64,000 bases of DNA from Microcoleus vaginatus HSN003 (GCF_022701255.1 NZ_CP031705.1:2865501-2929500), one strand, 5' to 3'; positions 1 to 9,047 are shown, counted from the stretch's first letter. Numbers and translations: made by a program. Notes: generated by a model not told the origin, from the sequence alone.

Positions 1-524
1 GCTAACACTGGCAAATTGTAAAGTTCAGCCGCTCTTGGTGAAGATATCGCTGCTACATTTCTATCTTCCAAATATTGCAATGCTTCCGTGGTTGAATTGG
101 CCGGAATTAATTGAGCTGAGGGAATAAACTGCCCCAACCATACCTGACACTGAGCTAGCGCTTGCGGGTGAGAGTAAACTTTGTGAATCTCGTTAAAATT
201 TTTAGCATTAGACACCAGGGCGTGGGAAATTGGCAAAACTAAGGCGTGTTGAATGCGGAGTTGATCGAGTCGCCACAGTGTATCTAAGGTGACAGTCACG
301 CTGCCTTCGATCGAATTTTCGACGGGTACAACTGAATAGTCAACCTGCCCTACGGCAGATGCCTCTAGCGCTTGGGAAATGGTGGAATAAGGACATAAGG
401 TGCATTCCAAGTTAGTTTCCAAGCTCAACCAATTGACATAAGCGAGAGCCGCTGTTTCTGCATTTGTACCAACAGGGCCGAGATGTGCGATCCTCTTCGA
501 GGGCTTCGCTAACGAAATTTTCAT
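1..524 (-). CDS. pheA: Prephenate dehydratase, N-terminal part (cut by window edge)
   Basis: The enzyme converts prephenate to phenylpyruvate in phenylalanine synthesis and acts in the cytoplasm. Reading the minus strand from the ATG at 522-524 gives [19 protein letters not shown] followed by a region with VPVENSIEGSV, the dehydratase P-ENS-EG signature. About 174 residues are present; the rest of the catalytic domain and the ACT domain lie outside the window. The residues before IAHLGP are unusual: they are encoded by a short dispersed repeat (about 493-514) that also occurs upstream of the GAPDH gene at 41.49 kb. A start nearer IAHLGP would remove this extension. The neighbouring DUF1997 gene is divergent. 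The family call is secure; the exact start is less so. Confidence 0.88.
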   Translation of the reverse strand, partial: MKISLAKPSKRIAHLGPVGTNAETAALAYVNWLSLETNLECTLCPYSTISQALEASAVGQVDYSVVPVENSIEGSVTVTLDTLWRLDQLRIQHALVLPISHALVSNAKNFNEIHKVYSHPQALAQCQVWLGQFIPSAQLIPANSTTEALQYLEDRNVAAISSPRAAELYNLPVL

Positions 525-732
525 TTAGAGGCAATTTTAAGTTACAAATGTTTGCTTTACTCTCATCAGCTAGCAAGTATGATGAAAAATTAGCGATGTC
601 CCGAAAGCTTTTATCCGTGATTTCTCGGATGACATTGCTGGGTACACGACTTAGTGCGCGACTTATGTCACCTTAAAAAAGGTGATACTTCATTAAGATA
701 TGCTTAGGAATCCTATATTTTGATATCTTCTC

Positions 733-1311
733 ATGTATATCCGCTTTAATGCTTCCCAATCGGTTGAGATCTCCGTACCAGAGGAACGGGTTCCCATTCA
801 ACATTATCTGCGCCAGCCGAGGCGACTGGTAAACGCCCTTGTCGATCAAAGTCGCACAGAACAGCTAAGCGATGACTGTTTCCGCCTAAAAATGCGACCG
901 TTACAATTTATGATGCTGAGCCTTCAACCCACAGTAGACATGAGGGTGTGGGCGCAGTCGGACGGCACAATCAATTTGGAGTCCGTCGCCTGCGAAATTC
1001 GCGGCGTGGGTTATATCAACGATCGCTTTGCTCTCAATCTCAAAGGACAGCTTTGTGTACACCAAAGCAGCGGGGTAGCATACTTGAAGGGAAAAGCGGA
1101 TTTGCAAGTGCAAGTAGAGTTACCGCCGCCGTTTTGGCTGACGCCCAAAGCCATTTTAGAAGCAACAGGCAATGCTTTGCTCAAGAGCGTACTGATGAGC
1201 GTCAAACAGCGGTTGATGCACCAGTTGCTCTCCGATTACCGCCGGTGGGCAAACAGTGAAACTGAGGTAACATCGATCGAGCTCCCCCCAATCTTATCTT
1301 TAGAAGGGTGA
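733..1311 (+). CDS. DUF1997 family protein
   Basis: A 192-residue soluble protein whose sequence (an early VPIQHYLRQPRRLVNAL segment, a central MRPLQFMMLSLQPTVDMRVW segment, and a C-terminal helix with LLSDYRRWA) fits the DUF1997 family common in cyanobacteria and plant plastids. Members look like a START/SRPBCC-type beta fold, but no reaction is assigned, and I do not assign one here. It lies divergently from pheA, with about 210 bp between the two starts. The ATG at 733 gives the expected family length, though no strong ribosome binding site precedes it. No signal peptide or membrane segment is visible. Confidence 0.8.
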   Translation: MYIRFNASQSVEISVPEERVPIQHYLRQPRRLVNALVDQSRTEQLSDDCFRLKMRPLQFMMLSLQPTVDMRVWAQSDGTINLESVACEIRGVGYINDRFALNLKGQLCVHQSSGVAYLKGKADLQVQVELPPPFWLTPKAILEATGNALLKSVLMSVKQRLMHQLLSDYRRWANSETEVTSIELPPILSLEG

Positions 1312-1448
1312 AATCCTAATAGAGAAGCTGTTAATTAATGTATAGGGATATTTAGGCACAAATCAGGCCACTTACCACAATATTAGTTAGACGCTCGAAT
1401 TGGGCCTCTGAGCTTTGTTTGAACTAGCCTGCAATAGATAGCTGCCGG

Positions 1449-1901
1449 TCAGTCAAGATCGATTTGAGTGAGCCCTCCATGTTCATCGTCTTCGATTATT
1501 CCCACGCCCCCAGGCCAAGCAGTTAACTTGTCTTTTGAAGCTGGGTGATTTTGGCTGAGTTCGTGCTGCGGTGGCTTGATTATTTTGCCCGGTGGAGTCG
1601 TTGCGCCCACCCGAATCCTGATTTTTGGCCCGGAATTGCCCAAGCGAATTGTCATCCCGTCCACAACTGACACCTGAGCGATCGGTCTATCATTTACATA
1701 AGTGCCGTTAGCACCAAAATTAATAATTTCCCAGCCATTAACGTGATTCCACAGCTCTACGTGGTGGCGGGAAACTACAGCGCTGTAAATAATTACATCA
1801 TTGTCGTTCGATCGACCGATCCGAACCACCGATTCGGATTCAAAACACCAACTTTGAACTGGGACAGACTGGATAGGATGTAACAGAGTTAAGGTAATCA
1901 C
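1449..1901 (-). CDS. Small FHA-domain protein (paralog of 3548-4039)
   Basis: A 150-residue protein carrying one forkhead-associated domain, a phosphothreonine-peptide-binding module. The landmarks are VVRIGRS (GR of strand 3), VVSRHHVEL (SRxH loop) and NFGANGTYVND (the NG-T turn), in residues 25-85. The C-terminal 50 residues are polar and probably disordered. The start is GTG at 1899-1901, overlapping the TGA stop of the upstream reading frame by the GTGA pattern. The paralog at 3548-4039 also begins with GTG and aligns from the first residue, which supports this start. It ends the minus-strand FHA/PRC cluster. The phosphoprotein partner is unknown. Confidence 0.85.
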   Translation of the reverse strand: MITLTLLHPIQSVPVQSWCFESESVVRIGRSNDNDVIIYSAVVSRHHVELWNHVNGWEIINFGANGTYVNDRPIAQVSVVDGMTIRLGNSGPKIRIRVGATTPPGKIIKPPQHELSQNHPASKDKLTAWPGGVGIIEDDEHGGLTQIDLD

Positions 1902-2635
1902 TGATGTTTTGACGCTCCACCGCCAGACAGAAACGGGGATACTTCCAGAGAGATTTTTTGGGAGAAAACTGCAAAAAATTTGATTTTTAAAGGCGTAGTC
2001 AGTGCGCCACTACTCCCTCGCTCTGCCGTAAAAGTCGAACTTTTGGCGGCTGGAGGCATTTGAACAAACTTTTGATGGTTAGCTTTTGGCGCAGGCGCCA
2101 ATTTTTGGTGTCCTGGGTAACAACCAAACACGATGTTATTAATCGGGTGAACTTCCCAATTATTGACAGAGGTCTCAACCGCTTGATTAATTAGATCTCG
2201 GATGGAGCGATTGCGCCGATGGCTGAGTCGCTCCATTCCATGTGCCAAATAACCATTTTTCCGCTGACCCACGAGAGCATTTAACTCAGATCCACGCTGG
2301 TTGCACCGCTGATTCGAGTTCTTGATCGGGCGACAGTCAACGATCGACGAATCGCTGTTTGTGGAGACAGAAGTTAACCTATTATTAATCCTGGGGTCTC
2401 TAGATAAAATACTTGTTGGTTGTATCTGAGATGTTGCACCATTCTGAATAAGCCTTTTATGAACAGGCAAGATGCCTGTTCCACAAGAAAATTCACTCTT
2501 TGTGGAACAGACATCTTGCCTGTTTTTGAGAATGGTGCAAGATGTGAGTTGTATCAAACAGCATAGGTCTTTTGGAGTTGCTAGCATTTTCCTTATTGAC
2601 GCGATACCTTTAAAATACAATGCTTTGAGTAGCAC
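1898..2635 (-). CDS. Doubtful hypothetical protein containing a repeat insertion
   Basis: An open frame of 245 codons that I do not recognise. Roughly residues 30-68 are encoded by a MITE-like repeat (2434-2540), giving the GTGILPVHKR-type residues typical of that repeat, so the N-terminal third is unlikely to be native. The part after the repeat (about residues 90-245) contains NNWEVHPINNIVFGCYPGHQ and a basic, proline-rich tail with no clear domain. The frame overlaps the start of the next FHA gene by four bases, an arrangement typical of translational coupling, which is the main argument that its 3' part is real. A shorter start after the repeat, for example at MERLSHRRN, is possible. Confidence 0.3.
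   Translation of the reverse strand: MLLKALYFKGIASIRKMLATPKDLCCLIQLTSCTILKNRQDVCSTKSEFSCGTGILPVHKRLIQNGATSQIQPTSILSRDPRINNRLTSVSTNSDSSIVDCRPIKNSNQRCNQRGSELNALVGQRKNGYLAHGMERLSHRRNRSIRDLINQAVETSVNNWEVHPINNIVFGCYPGHQKLAPAPKANHQKFVQMPPAAKSSTFTAERGSSGALTTPLKIKFFAVFSQKISLEVSPFLSGGGASKHQ
2434..2540. repeat. MITE-like element, copy 1 (107 bp)
   Basis: Perfect 12-bp terminal inverted repeats (TTGCACCATTCT and its complement) enclose two arms built on the palindrome AGGCAAGATGCCT. GATG flanks both sides directly, consistent with a 4-bp target duplication. It has no coding capacity of its own. The homologous copy at 20044-20151 lies in the opposite orientation. Confidence 0.75.
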
Positions 2636-2754
2636 TGGAATTTAGAGCGACAACGCCTCAATCTCTCACATGGAAAATACCGATCGACCTTCCTCGCGCG
2701 CCGCCCCAAAATGTGCTAGGCAATTAGTCGCAGGGCGAGCGGGAAAGCCAAACT

Positions 2755-3492
2755 TCAGCTCAAATCTGACTCAGGCGGCTCCGGCTTCGGCTCTGGCGGG
2801 ACATATTCTTGCCTTTGTCGCTTCAACTCTGCAACTTTTTCTTGAGCTACATCCCTGACTTCGAGAGCTTTATCTTGGAATTTTTCCGCCAGATTTTGAG
2901 CGCCCCGCTTCACGCCTGCCACATTTTTGAGAGTTCTGTCGAAATCTTCGTGTAAAAACTCTGCTACCAAACCGACTTTTTTGTGCAGTCCCTCCGCGTA
3001 CTGCACTGGCTCGGATACAGCAGCTTCAGAGACGATCGCCCGCTTGCTGCCGATGGTCGAAATAGCTGCCACAGGTAACAAGTAAATGTCGTCTAAAACC
3101 CCGCGCCAGCCGCTCGATTTAAATAGGTAGTGGGTGACTGAACCCGTGCGGACATCAAATAGGTAGTCAACCACTGCACCTGCCTGATTCCCAGCGTCCG
3201 TGAGCACCTCAAGCCCGATCGGACAAACAGCTTGTTCCGGCTGATGCAATTCCGGCAGTTCCGGGTTAATGGTGACAAAAACATTTTCCCCTACCGTATC
3301 AACTTGCGCCCAAGCGAACCAAGTTTTTTTGCTGCCCAAAAGTCCCGACTTGCAAGTAAAGCCGATCGCCCGCTGGGAGTGAGCATCGAGCCAAACCCGA
3401 TCTACCCTGCCGACCTCTTCCGCCGTTCTGCGGTCGATCGTGCGGCGGTTTAGCAGTTCGCTGCGCCTAACAATCTGTGGTGATGTACTCAT
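2755..3492 (-). CDS. PRC-barrel domain protein with C-terminal coiled segment
   Basis: A 245-residue protein with two PRC-barrel-like halves. The first is around residues 8-75 (VRRSELLNRRTI, GRVDRVWLDAHSQRAIGFTC); the second is around 90-160 (LEVLTDAGNQAGAVVDYLFD, HYLFKSSGWRGVLDDIYLL). PRC barrels occur in RNA processing factors and photosynthetic complex assembly proteins and bind other proteins or small ligands; the specific role here is unknown. The C-terminal 70 residues are charged and probably helical, ending in a proline/glutamate tail. I chose the ATG at 3490-3492 because AGGAG sits at the right distance upstream; an upstream in-frame start would add 15 residues. It lies between FHA genes on the same strand, suggesting co-transcription. 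Confidence 0.82.
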   Translation of the reverse strand: MSTSPQIVRRSELLNRRTIDRRTAEEVGRVDRVWLDAHSQRAIGFTCKSGLLGSKKTWFAWAQVDTVGENVFVTINPELPELHQPEQAVCPIGLEVLTDAGNQAGAVVDYLFDVRTGSVTHYLFKSSGWRGVLDDIYLLPVAAISTIGSKRAIVSEAAVSEPVQYAEGLHKKVGLVAEFLHEDFDRTLKNVAGVKRGAQNLAEKFQDKALEVRDVAQEKVAELKRQRQEYVPPEPKPEPPESDLS

Positions 3493-3547
3493 AAATAAAC
3501 TCCTGAGTGCCGCCTTTGAAAAATGTCGATCGTTCAAAGAAGCCGAT

Positions 3548-4039
3548 TTAATATTCTTCTTGCGGATAATGGCGAATATTATCTGCCTCGGTTAACTCCT
3601 CCTCTTCCCTGGAAGTGCCAACTTCTTTTTGCTCGGGAACAGGAATCGTGCTAATGTGCACGCCGCCCGAGGGAGCGTGAATTTCCTTAGCTTCCCTGGC
3701 CTGGACGCTAAGGAGTCCTAACTGGGCTGAGGACTGATTCGGGCCTACGTTAATTTGAATTTTGGGACCTGAGCGAGCCAAGTGAACGATCAGACCGTCC
3801 ACAATGGGAACCTTAGCGATCGGCTTACCATCGAGGTAAGTGCCGTTCGTACCTAAATTGATCAGTTCCCAAGTTATGCCGCTGCGCCGCAATTCGATGT
3901 GGCGACGAGAAACCACAGCGCTAAAAAGAACGACGTGGTTTTCAGTCGAGCGCCCGATCCGGACGACCTGCTCGTCTTCAAAGATCCAACTGCGGACGGG
4001 TATGGACTGGAGTGGATGTAGCAAGGTCAGCTTAATCAC
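3548..4039 (-). CDS. Small FHA-domain protein (paralog of 1449-1901)
   Basis: A 163-residue protein with an N-terminal FHA domain: VVRIGRS, VVSRRHIEL and NLGTNGTYLDG mark the phosphothreonine-binding face. It begins MIKLTLLHPLQSIPVRSW, which aligns residue by residue with its neighbour at 1449-1901, so the two arose by duplication. The start is GTG at 4037-4039. The acidic C-terminal third (ending HYPQEEY) is not shared. It lies between the zinc-ribbon FHA gene and the PRC-barrel gene on the same strand. FHA proteins usually read serine/threonine kinase signals; no kinase gene is present in this cluster. Confidence 0.86.
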   Translation of the reverse strand: MIKLTLLHPLQSIPVRSWIFEDEQVVRIGRSTENHVVLFSAVVSRRHIELRRSGITWELINLGTNGTYLDGKPIAKVPIVDGLIVHLARSGPKIQINVGPNQSSAQLGLLSVQAREAKEIHAPSGGVHISTIPVPEQKEVGTSREEEELTEADNIRHYPQEEY

Positions 4040-4121
4040 ATTGGCAGCATTGAGTTTTGGTAGAGCGCCTTAAGATGCGATTTTAGATTTTAGACTTTCG
4101 ATCGCCCAATCCAAACTCGAT

Positions 4122-4913
4122 CTAAGAGATTTGAAATAAAAACGTAACCAGGTCTCCTTTGCCCAGAGAGATGCGGTCTCCCGGTCGCAACCGGTGGCGG
4201 TTTCCCTTGGGTAGCGGAGTATTGTTGACGTAAGTGCCGTTGGAACTGCCTACATCTTCTAGGTAGCAAGCATCTCCCTCCACCCGGAGATTTGCGTGTA
4301 CCCGAGAAACTATCTCAGAATTAGCAAATCCCGAAACATCAATATCCGGCGGCACTAAGTCATTTGGCTTGCCTATGTGAACCACAGAAAGACTGTGAGG
4401 CAATTCCATCGGCGTATTTGTCTGAACGTGTAGCAGGCGGGCCGACTGCTGTTGCAGTTGAGTTTTAGCTATACCTGCTGGCTGTGGGTCGGGAACCGGA
4501 GGAGAGATATTTACTGGTGTTGCCACCGATTCAGTTGTAACAGGAACCGAGGGCGAAGGCGGGGGATCTGGAATCGTCGGAATGCTGGCGGGAGTTTTTT
4601 CCAAGTTGAGCCCCTTATTTAGGGTAACTAGAGGTTCCATTGCCATCAGGGGATCGGGTGGGACTAAATCCGGCGCCGGTGACGATACCACTGTGGGGCC
4701 TACAGGCGAGGGGGACGTTACTGTCACCTCAACTTCTGGAACTATGGAACCCGGACGCAAGTTAAAGCCACACTGACCGCAAAATGCTGCATCTGTCTGA
4801 ACTGCTGCACCGCAGTTCGAGCAACTTGCGGTAACAGGTAAAGGCGTGTAGCAAGCCTCGCACTGGCTGGCCCCGTCGGGGTTCTGGTGATTGCAATTGG
4901 GACAGACAATCAT
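4122..4913 (-). CDS. Zinc-ribbon FHA-domain protein
   Basis: A 263-residue protein in three parts. Two short zinc ribbons come first (CPNC..CEAC, residues 3-22; CSNCGAA..CGQCGF, about 30-50). A long proline/serine-rich linker follows, and then a C-terminal FHA domain (about residues 175-260) with SEIVSRVHANL and DVGSSNGTYVNNT. The ATG at 4911-4913 is preceded by AAGGAG at good spacing, so I prefer it to an in-frame start 11 codons upstream. It is the first gene of the minus-strand FHA/PRC group. The domain order resembles stand-alone FHA readers of Ser/Thr kinase pathways, but the partner kinase cannot be named from the window. Confidence 0.86.
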   Translation of the reverse strand: MIVCPNCNHQNPDGASQCEACYTPLPVTASCSNCGAAVQTDAAFCGQCGFNLRPGSIVPEVEVTVTSPSPVGPTVVSSPAPDLVPPDPLMAMEPLVTLNKGLNLEKTPASIPTIPDPPPSPSVPVTTESVATPVNISPPVPDPQPAGIAKTQLQQQSARLLHVQTNTPMELPHSLSVVHIGKPNDLVPPDIDVSGFANSEIVSRVHANLRVEGDACYLEDVGSSNGTYVNNTPLPKGNRHRLRPGDRISLGKGDLVTFLFQIS

Positions 4914-5118
4914 CGATTTCTCCTTGCTATCGGCCAGATTTTCCAATCAGCCTCATAAAAATACTCGTGTATATGGTCAAATTTTAGCTTTAACCGCCAC
5001 AATTCTTATATTGCTTCGCTAATACTAGCAAGTGAGCTGACGCCGTGACGTTAGCTGTGATGGGCAAGATTGAGTTAGTGATAATGCTGACTGTGTTGGC
5101 AATGGGCGGCTCTGTCGG

Positions 5119-5838
5119 CTATTTTACTGCTGCGCCAGCGGCCGAATCGAGCAGCCACCAAAGCTCGCCCTTCGGTTGAACGAATCTGGCTGGATAGGTC
5201 ATTTCGTCGGCTGCGGGGGCAAAAATTTGAGCAAGGGCGGGTTGTTTGCTGGCTCCTGCGACCATGAAGATGACGCACCGGGCCTGGTTGATTAAGGGGA
5301 CTGTAAAGGTAATGCGGGGTTGACCGTCTTTGTTGCCGACAGTTACTAGGGCGTCGCGGACTTCCAACGCTGCGGTGCCGGGAAATAGAGAGGCTGTGTG
5401 GGCGTCGTCTCCTATGCCTAATAAAATGATGTCGAAGGCAGGAAACTCGCCCTCGGATACTTTGAAGAACTGCTGTAATTCGGCTTGGTGCGCCGCAGCG
5501 TCGGCTGCGGGGTCGCCGGCATCTGTGGGCATGGGGTGGATGTTGCTGGCGGGGATATTCACTCGATCGAGCCATGCGAGGCGCGCCATTTTTTGATTGC
5601 TGTCTGGGTGTTCTGGGGGAACGTAGCGTTCGTCGCCCCAGAAAACGTGAATTTTGTCCCAAGGCAGATCTTGGGCTGCGATCGCTCTGTAGAGCGGCTC
5701 GGGTGTGCTTCCGCCCGCTGCGGCGATCGTACAAAGTCCGCGTTCTGCTATGGCTTCTGAGATTTTCGACAGCACAATCTCCAGCGATCGATCTATTAGT
5801 TGTTCCCGATTTGCTAATACTTCTACTACTTTTTTCAT
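5119..5838 (-). CDS. pgl: 6-phosphogluconolactonase
   Basis: Hydrolyses 6-phosphogluconolactone to 6-phosphogluconate, the second step of the oxidative pentose phosphate pathway, in the cytosol. The 239-residue protein has the family length and landmarks: AAAGGSTPEPLY near residue 40, VFWGDERYVPP near 65, a SNIHPMPTD segment, and DIILLGIGDDAHTASLFPG around 135-155. The start MKKVVEVL has GAGAGGAA a few bases upstream. It is separated from the FHA group by about 200 bp and is probably transcribed alone. Confidence 0.95.
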   Translation of the reverse strand: MKKVVEVLANREQLIDRSLEIVLSKISEAIAERGLCTIAAAGGSTPEPLYRAIAAQDLPWDKIHVFWGDERYVPPEHPDSNQKMARLAWLDRVNIPASNIHPMPTDAGDPAADAAAHQAELQQFFKVSEGEFPAFDIILLGIGDDAHTASLFPGTAALEVRDALVTVGNKDGQPRITFTVPLINQARCVIFMVAGASKQPALAQIFAPAADEMTYPARFVQPKGELWWLLDSAAGAAVK

Positions 5839-6314
5839 TAATTTCCTCTCAATTTTCCTTGGGTTTTATTCTCAGCAATTGCCAATTTTACCTTGACATT
5901 TTACCGTGATATTTTGGTTTGAGGTCTATCTGCTGACTGGTGCGGCAGGCTCAAGACCAGACCCCATGACATTTTATCATCTTATGCCCCTTGATTTGAG
6001 GAAAGCCAGACATATTTCTACAAGTGCTTTAGGGATTTTCACCTGTTGCATTGAGCTTTCGTAACTTTCAATCAAAAGTTCGATCGTACTGGGAGCATCT
6101 CTACAGAAAGTAAAAAGCGTTTTTTGGGTGCGATCGTCCCCAACCGCAAAGTCTCTAAATATAGCGAGCCGGACGATCGCACACCCACAGTAAAAGCCAA
6201 ACCGAGATGCTCTCGATCGTACTTACCCCGGCCTAACAAAAATAATCAAGATCATCGATGTGGTAGACTAGGAAAAATAGTTTTAAATCCGCAGGCTCGG
6301 ATGGAAGCAAAACT
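5839..6314. other. Intergenic region, about 475 bp
   Basis: This stretch separates divergently transcribed pgl and the gene at 6315. It contains several GCGATCG/CGATCG words and a short inverted motif, GCGATCGT near 6130 and ACGATCGC near 6173, but no reading frame with recognisable protein character. Promoters for both flanking genes must lie here, though no hexamer pair stands out. Confidence 0.4.
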
Positions 6315-7691
6315 ATGTCAAATTTTAAGCGATTTCCTACATCTGTCCGCTATCTGATAGCGCGGTTGCGCCACTGGACCCAACCGGCGGTTTGGGCTCC
6401 CCTAGCCGTGCTCTGTGCAGGGGGGTTATTTATCTGGGAGGTCTCTGTAAACCCAGAAAGGTTAAGCATAGATGGCGAAGAAGAAGAAGCCACAAACACT
6501 CCAGCTTCGCTATCGGGACTATCTGCTGAAGATACCGCCATTGCGGCTGAAATCGACCGCGTACCAGTGCTAGTCAATCAGTTTAATGGCCCTAGTGCTT
6601 CTGAACTGAACTTGTTAAATTCATCAGTAGTAAAAAGCCAAGGTTTATTCGAGGAACTTCGAGCTCGGGGCTTAGAAACTCCTCAGCCATCTCCCGCCCC
6701 CAAGCGAGTAGAAAGCAACGGATTTTTCCCCTTGCCAAATTTAGCAACTCCTGCTGTCGAGGCCGCAAACAATAACCCCCAAAATTCCAGTTTGCCAAGT
6801 TCAAACGCAACATCAGCATTGAGTTTATCTGGCAGTGGCAGACTGACTTCCGGGATAAAAACAAGGATCAAGCCTGAGTCTGGGGGTACAGCAACAGCAA
6901 CTTTATCGCAGGCGTCGAGTGATGCTAATTCAGATAAACAAAACGAAAATTCTCTGCCTTTGAGTCCGCTGCAAGCAGCTATGAAAAAATACGTCGTTGC
7001 TAACACTTCGGCAACGGTGGCGGAGGCTGAGAAAACAGCAGACTCGGCTAAATTGCTCGATCGACCGGCTTCCGATCCGGCAGAAGTAAATGCGACAAAT
7101 TTGCTCCCAACGACCCCGACCCCTAAAGCTCAAGCTGGAGCAAATCCTGTGAGTGTTCGCACAGCACTTCCCCCACTTGTGGCTCCAACAACTACTGTGA
7201 GTAAGGAATCTCAAGAATTCTTAAACCCCACAGCTACAGTCCCTGAACCCTTGGCTGGGCTAAATTCCCGAGTACCGAGCCTCCCCGAAATTAATGCAGC
7301 GGCTCCAACGGTGGCTTTGCCGAAAAATCCCTACCAAACTAATTTATCTGGCTCAGGCTTCGCACCTGAAGTTCAACCTGCGGCACTTCCAGTAGCCACA
7401 CCTTCACCAACACCTCTACTTGCCAATGTCGGTCAATCTTCCTTTGCGAGTGGGATTGGGGGAAGCAAAATAATTAGCCCTCAATTCTCTCCCAATTCAG
7501 CGAATGCTGAATTTCAACCAGCTCAACCGAGTCAGCTTAATTTGCCGGGTCCGCCTAACTTTGGAGTTGTTCCCCAAAATACAAATCAGGGCGGGCAGCC
7601 CATTCAACCTCAACCTTTTTCTCCACCCCGCTCCCTGGCTCCGGGACGCTACATTGGCGGTGGCCAAATCAATACTTTTTCTAATCCTTAA
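6315..7691 (+). CDS. Proline/serine-rich membrane-anchored protein of unknown function
   Basis: A 458-residue protein I do not recognise. A short basic N-terminus (residues 1-26) is followed by one hydrophobic segment (PLAVLCAGGLFIWEVSV, about 29-46), which suggests a single-pass anchor with the rest outside the cytoplasm. The remainder is low-complexity, rich in Pro, Ser, Ala, Asn and Thr with repeated LNxP-like stretches, and ends with GGGQINTFSNP. It is the kind of extended linker seen in periplasm-spanning or wall-associated proteins. It converges with the Lpt operon, so co-regulation with it is not indicated. The ATG at 6315 opens the frame; no strong Shine-Dalgarno is present. Confidence 0.6.
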   Translation: MSNFKRFPTSVRYLIARLRHWTQPAVWAPLAVLCAGGLFIWEVSVNPERLSIDGEEEEATNTPASLSGLSAEDTAIAAEIDRVPVLVNQFNGPSASELNLLNSSVVKSQGLFEELRARGLETPQPSPAPKRVESNGFFPLPNLATPAVEAANNNPQNSSLPSSNATSALSLSGSGRLTSGIKTRIKPESGGTATATLSQASSDANSDKQNENSLPLSPLQAAMKKYVVANTSATVAEAEKTADSAKLLDRPASDPAEVNATNLLPTTPTPKAQAGANPVSVRTALPPLVAPTTTVSKESQEFLNPTATVPEPLAGLNSRVPSLPEINAAAPTVALPKNPYQTNLSGSGFAPEVQPAALPVATPSPTPLLANVGQSSFASGIGGSKIISPQFSPNSANAEFQPAQPSQLNLPGPPNFGVVPQNTNQGGQPIQPQPFSPPRSLAPGRYIGGGQINTFSNP

Positions 7692-7880
7692 ATGAAGAAA
7701 GTTCGGCCACGAAAACGATATTATCAATTCCCAATACTTCGGCTACGCGGTTCCTGCCCTTCGACTTGGGTTCTACTGAGGGTAGTAGAAGGACTGGCCT
7801 AGCCGAAGGGAAGAAAGCCGAAGGCAGTCGAAGCGCTGTACAAGTTCCCAATTACCCATTCCCAATGTTAGTGGTAAAAC

Positions 7881-9047
7881 TTACCGGGCGGCTGCCCGCA
7901 CCAACAACAATCCCCCGATTCCCAAGCCAAACATTATCGGCAGCCAAGCCGAAAGAATCGGAGTCAAAACAGCTTTCACGCCCATAGAACTGGTGATGAA
8001 AGAAAATACGTAGTAAGTAAAAATCACAACTACGCTAATACCAAAACTCGTTCCTCGACCGGAGCGGCGCGGTTGAGTTCCCAAAGCTGCTCCCACTAAA
8101 CCAAATACCATACACACGAAAGGAAAAGCATATTTTTCTTGAATTCGCACCTTTAATTTGCGAATTTGCGGTTCGTCGCCGCTGTTTTTAATGATATCCA
8201 AACGCTCTAAAGCTTGGGCAATGTTCATTTCCTTGAAATCCCGCGCTCTAGCAGCTAAATCTAAGGGCGTGCGGGGGAGTTGCAATTGCTGGTGTTGAAA
8301 CCTAACTATATTGCGGTAAGAGCCATCAGGAGCTACTATATAAGCGGTTCCGTTGAAAAAATCCCAGGTATTTTCTGAGGGATTCCAAGTAGCGGATTCT
8401 GAAGAAACTATTTGATTGAGGCCTGGGGTGGAGCGATCGATAATTGTTAAACCTTTCATTTGTTGGCCGTCAAATTGTTCTGCATAAAAAAAGCGGGCGA
8501 GGATTTCGTCGCCGCCTTTTTCTGGTTTGCGAAATTCTGTGTAGATAATATTTCTATCTTGAAATATCGGTTTTTCTCGCTTCAGGGCTCTGTCTAAAGT
8601 CAGAGTAGCTCTGTAGCTGGCGGCGGGTACGACTAACTCTTGCAAAGCAAAGGTGAAGCCGGCAACAATTAAACTCATAATCACTGCGGGCAGTATCAAT
8701 CGGTAAACGCTAACTCCGCAACTGCGGAGGGCGATGAGTTCGCTGTCGCTGGACATTCGGCTGTAGGCCATTAAGGTTGCTAGCAGCATTGACATGGGGA
8801 AAGCCAATACTACGAAGTAGGGAATTTGCAGGAGAAAAATTTCTATGGCGGCGCTGTAGGGGAGGCCGGATTCTGTTACTCTGCGGACTAATTCAAATAA
8901 GGCTCCAACTGTGACGGCGACGGATGTAAAGAGTCCGACGCCAAAGAGAAATGGGCCGATTAGTTCTTTGGTAATGTACCAGTCCATTACTGAAATTCTC
9001 GGCAGCCAGTTGGTGGGATTCAAAGAATTGGATATTGCTATTTTCAT
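7881..9047 (-). CDS. LptF/LptG family permease (YjgP/YjgQ)
   Basis: Membrane subunit of the Lpt exporter that extracts lipopolysaccharide from the inner membrane. The roughly 388-residue protein has the family layout: MDWYITKELIGPFLFGVGLF (first membrane segment), further segments near residues 55-120, a periplasmic beta-rich region with GLTIIDRS, and three C-terminal membrane segments (FPFVCMVFGLVGAALG, SVVVIFTYYVFSF, LPIMFGLGIGGLLLV). Cyanobacteria often carry one such permease in place of the LptF/LptG pair, so I give no letter. I take ATG at 9047; an ATG 45 bases downstream (9002) is possible. It is the third gene of lptA-lptB-permease. Confidence 0.88.
   Translation of the reverse strand: MKIAISNSLNPTNWLPRISVMDWYITKELIGPFLFGVGLFTSVAVTVGALFELVRRVTESGLPYSAAIEIFLLQIPYFVVLAFPMSMLLATLMAYSRMSSDSELIALRSCGVSVYRLILPAVIMSLIVAGFTFALQELVVPAASYRATLTLDRALKREKPIFQDRNIIYTEFRKPEKGGDEILARFFYAEQFDGQQMKGLTIIDRSTPGLNQIVSSESATWNPSENTWDFFNGTAYIVAPDGSYRNIVRFQHQQLQLPRTPLDLAARARDFKEMNIAQALERLDIIKNSGDEPQIRKLKVRIQEKYAFPFVCMVFGLVGAALGTQPRRSGRGTSFGISVVVIFTYYVFSFITSSMGVKAVLTPILSAWLPIMFGLGIGGLLLVRAAAR

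Noticed and set aside
5075..5734. 219-codon minus-strand frame overlapping pgl
   Set aside because: Arg/Ser/Pro-rich, with no domain, and lies almost entirely inside the pgl gene in another frame.
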